Positions 63,785 through 64,000 of a stretch of DNA of 64,000 nt are shown here, one piece after another. The DNA comes from Branchinecta lynchi. Taxonomy: Eukaryota; Arthropoda; Branchiopoda; Anostraca; Branchinectidae. Location: positions 12,595,280-12,659,279 of the forward strand of contig JAKZAP010000006.1 in NCBI GenBank assembly GCA_023053575.1, in the 5' to 3' direction. Position 1 is the first letter of the stretch. The number at the start of each line of letters is the position of its first letter. The notes under the pieces were generated by a model. That model was not told where the DNA came from. It did not search any database and saw only the letters and a list, made by a program, of their open reading frames with translations. The position numbers were made by a program, and so were the translations under genes.

Positions 63785-64000
63785 AGCATTAGATAGCTTA
63801 TGCCAACCGAGTTTGACACACGATTGCCAAACCAACGCTACCGTTTGACTCAGGGTCAAAATTTGGCATAGAAACATGTCTCGCAGTACCATTTTTCAGA
63901 AAAAAATTTAGGCCTATAAATAAGTCATTAGCCCATAACAATCGTAGTTAAAATTTGTTTGAAAAATAAAGTTGATATTTGAATTCTATGCTAAATTCTA
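63785..64000 (+). repeat. Right arm of the widely spaced inverted repeat
   Basis: Inverted partner of 61440-61660, running to the edge of the window, so its outer limit is unknown. The two arms bracket about 2.1 kb that carries the minus-strand coding relics. Confidence 0.88.

Overview
This is a window of nuclear genome from an invertebrate metazoan. The evidence is small coding exons with canonical GT/AG splice sites, kilobase-scale introns, two conserved eukaryotic housekeeping genes, and intergenic and intronic DNA that is almost entirely degraded transposable elements and satellites. I cannot name the species. The recurring flatworm/mollusc/crustacean/chordate-like interspersed repeats are compatible with many marine invertebrates. 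No bacterial genes, viruses or CRISPR arrays are visible.

Three spliced genes are supported. (1) Plus strand, 2285 to 15524: the last four exons of a gene for a tyrosine-motif-rich, probably cytoplasmic, C-terminal tail of about 200 residues. The exon phases fit at every junction and the stop is at 15522-15524; the upstream exons lie outside the window. (2) Minus strand, 46824 to 55974: a complete three-exon gene for mitochondrial ribosomal protein bS6m (MRPS6, 149 residues), with a 45-nt first exon that ORF finding would miss. (3) Plus strand, 57954 to 59362 and beyond: the first three coding exons of COP9 signalosome subunit 7 (COPS7), whose remaining exons are not seen. MRPS6 and COPS7 are head to head, with about 2 kb between their start codons.

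Layout: 1-2284 LINE 3' ends, a tandem duplication and a hAT-type MITE; 2285-15524 the tyrosine-tail gene with introns full of MITEs, a 1.7-kb hAT-like element and a 47-bp array; 15525-17900 palindrome clusters and LINE remains; 18095-20667 a TIR element with GTTAG flanks holding a satellite-like array; 20700-25200 LINE remains; 25227-25666 a clean 440-bp TIR element with a 6-bp target duplication; 25900-37320 three copies of a composite element with a 137-bp array, plus LINEs and MITEs; 37320-46440 palindromic transposon ends, LINE reverse transcriptase fragments and a 740-bp inverted repeat whose arms carry similar peptides; 46824-55974 MRPS6, with foldback elements in intron 1; 56000-64000 COPS7, whose third intron holds a MITE, a minisatellite open on both strands, a hAT transposase fragment, and an inverted-repeat-bounded region with SWIM-like and helicase-like coding remains.

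The most distinctive recurring system is a hAT-type MITE family of six or more copies. It has ends resembling GGCCGTATCC, internal poly-G and poly-C runs, and 8-bp target duplications that can be read directly. At least four different LINE 3'-tail types and several TIR or foldback families sit beside it. All LINE and transposase coding sequence seen here is frameshifted or truncated.
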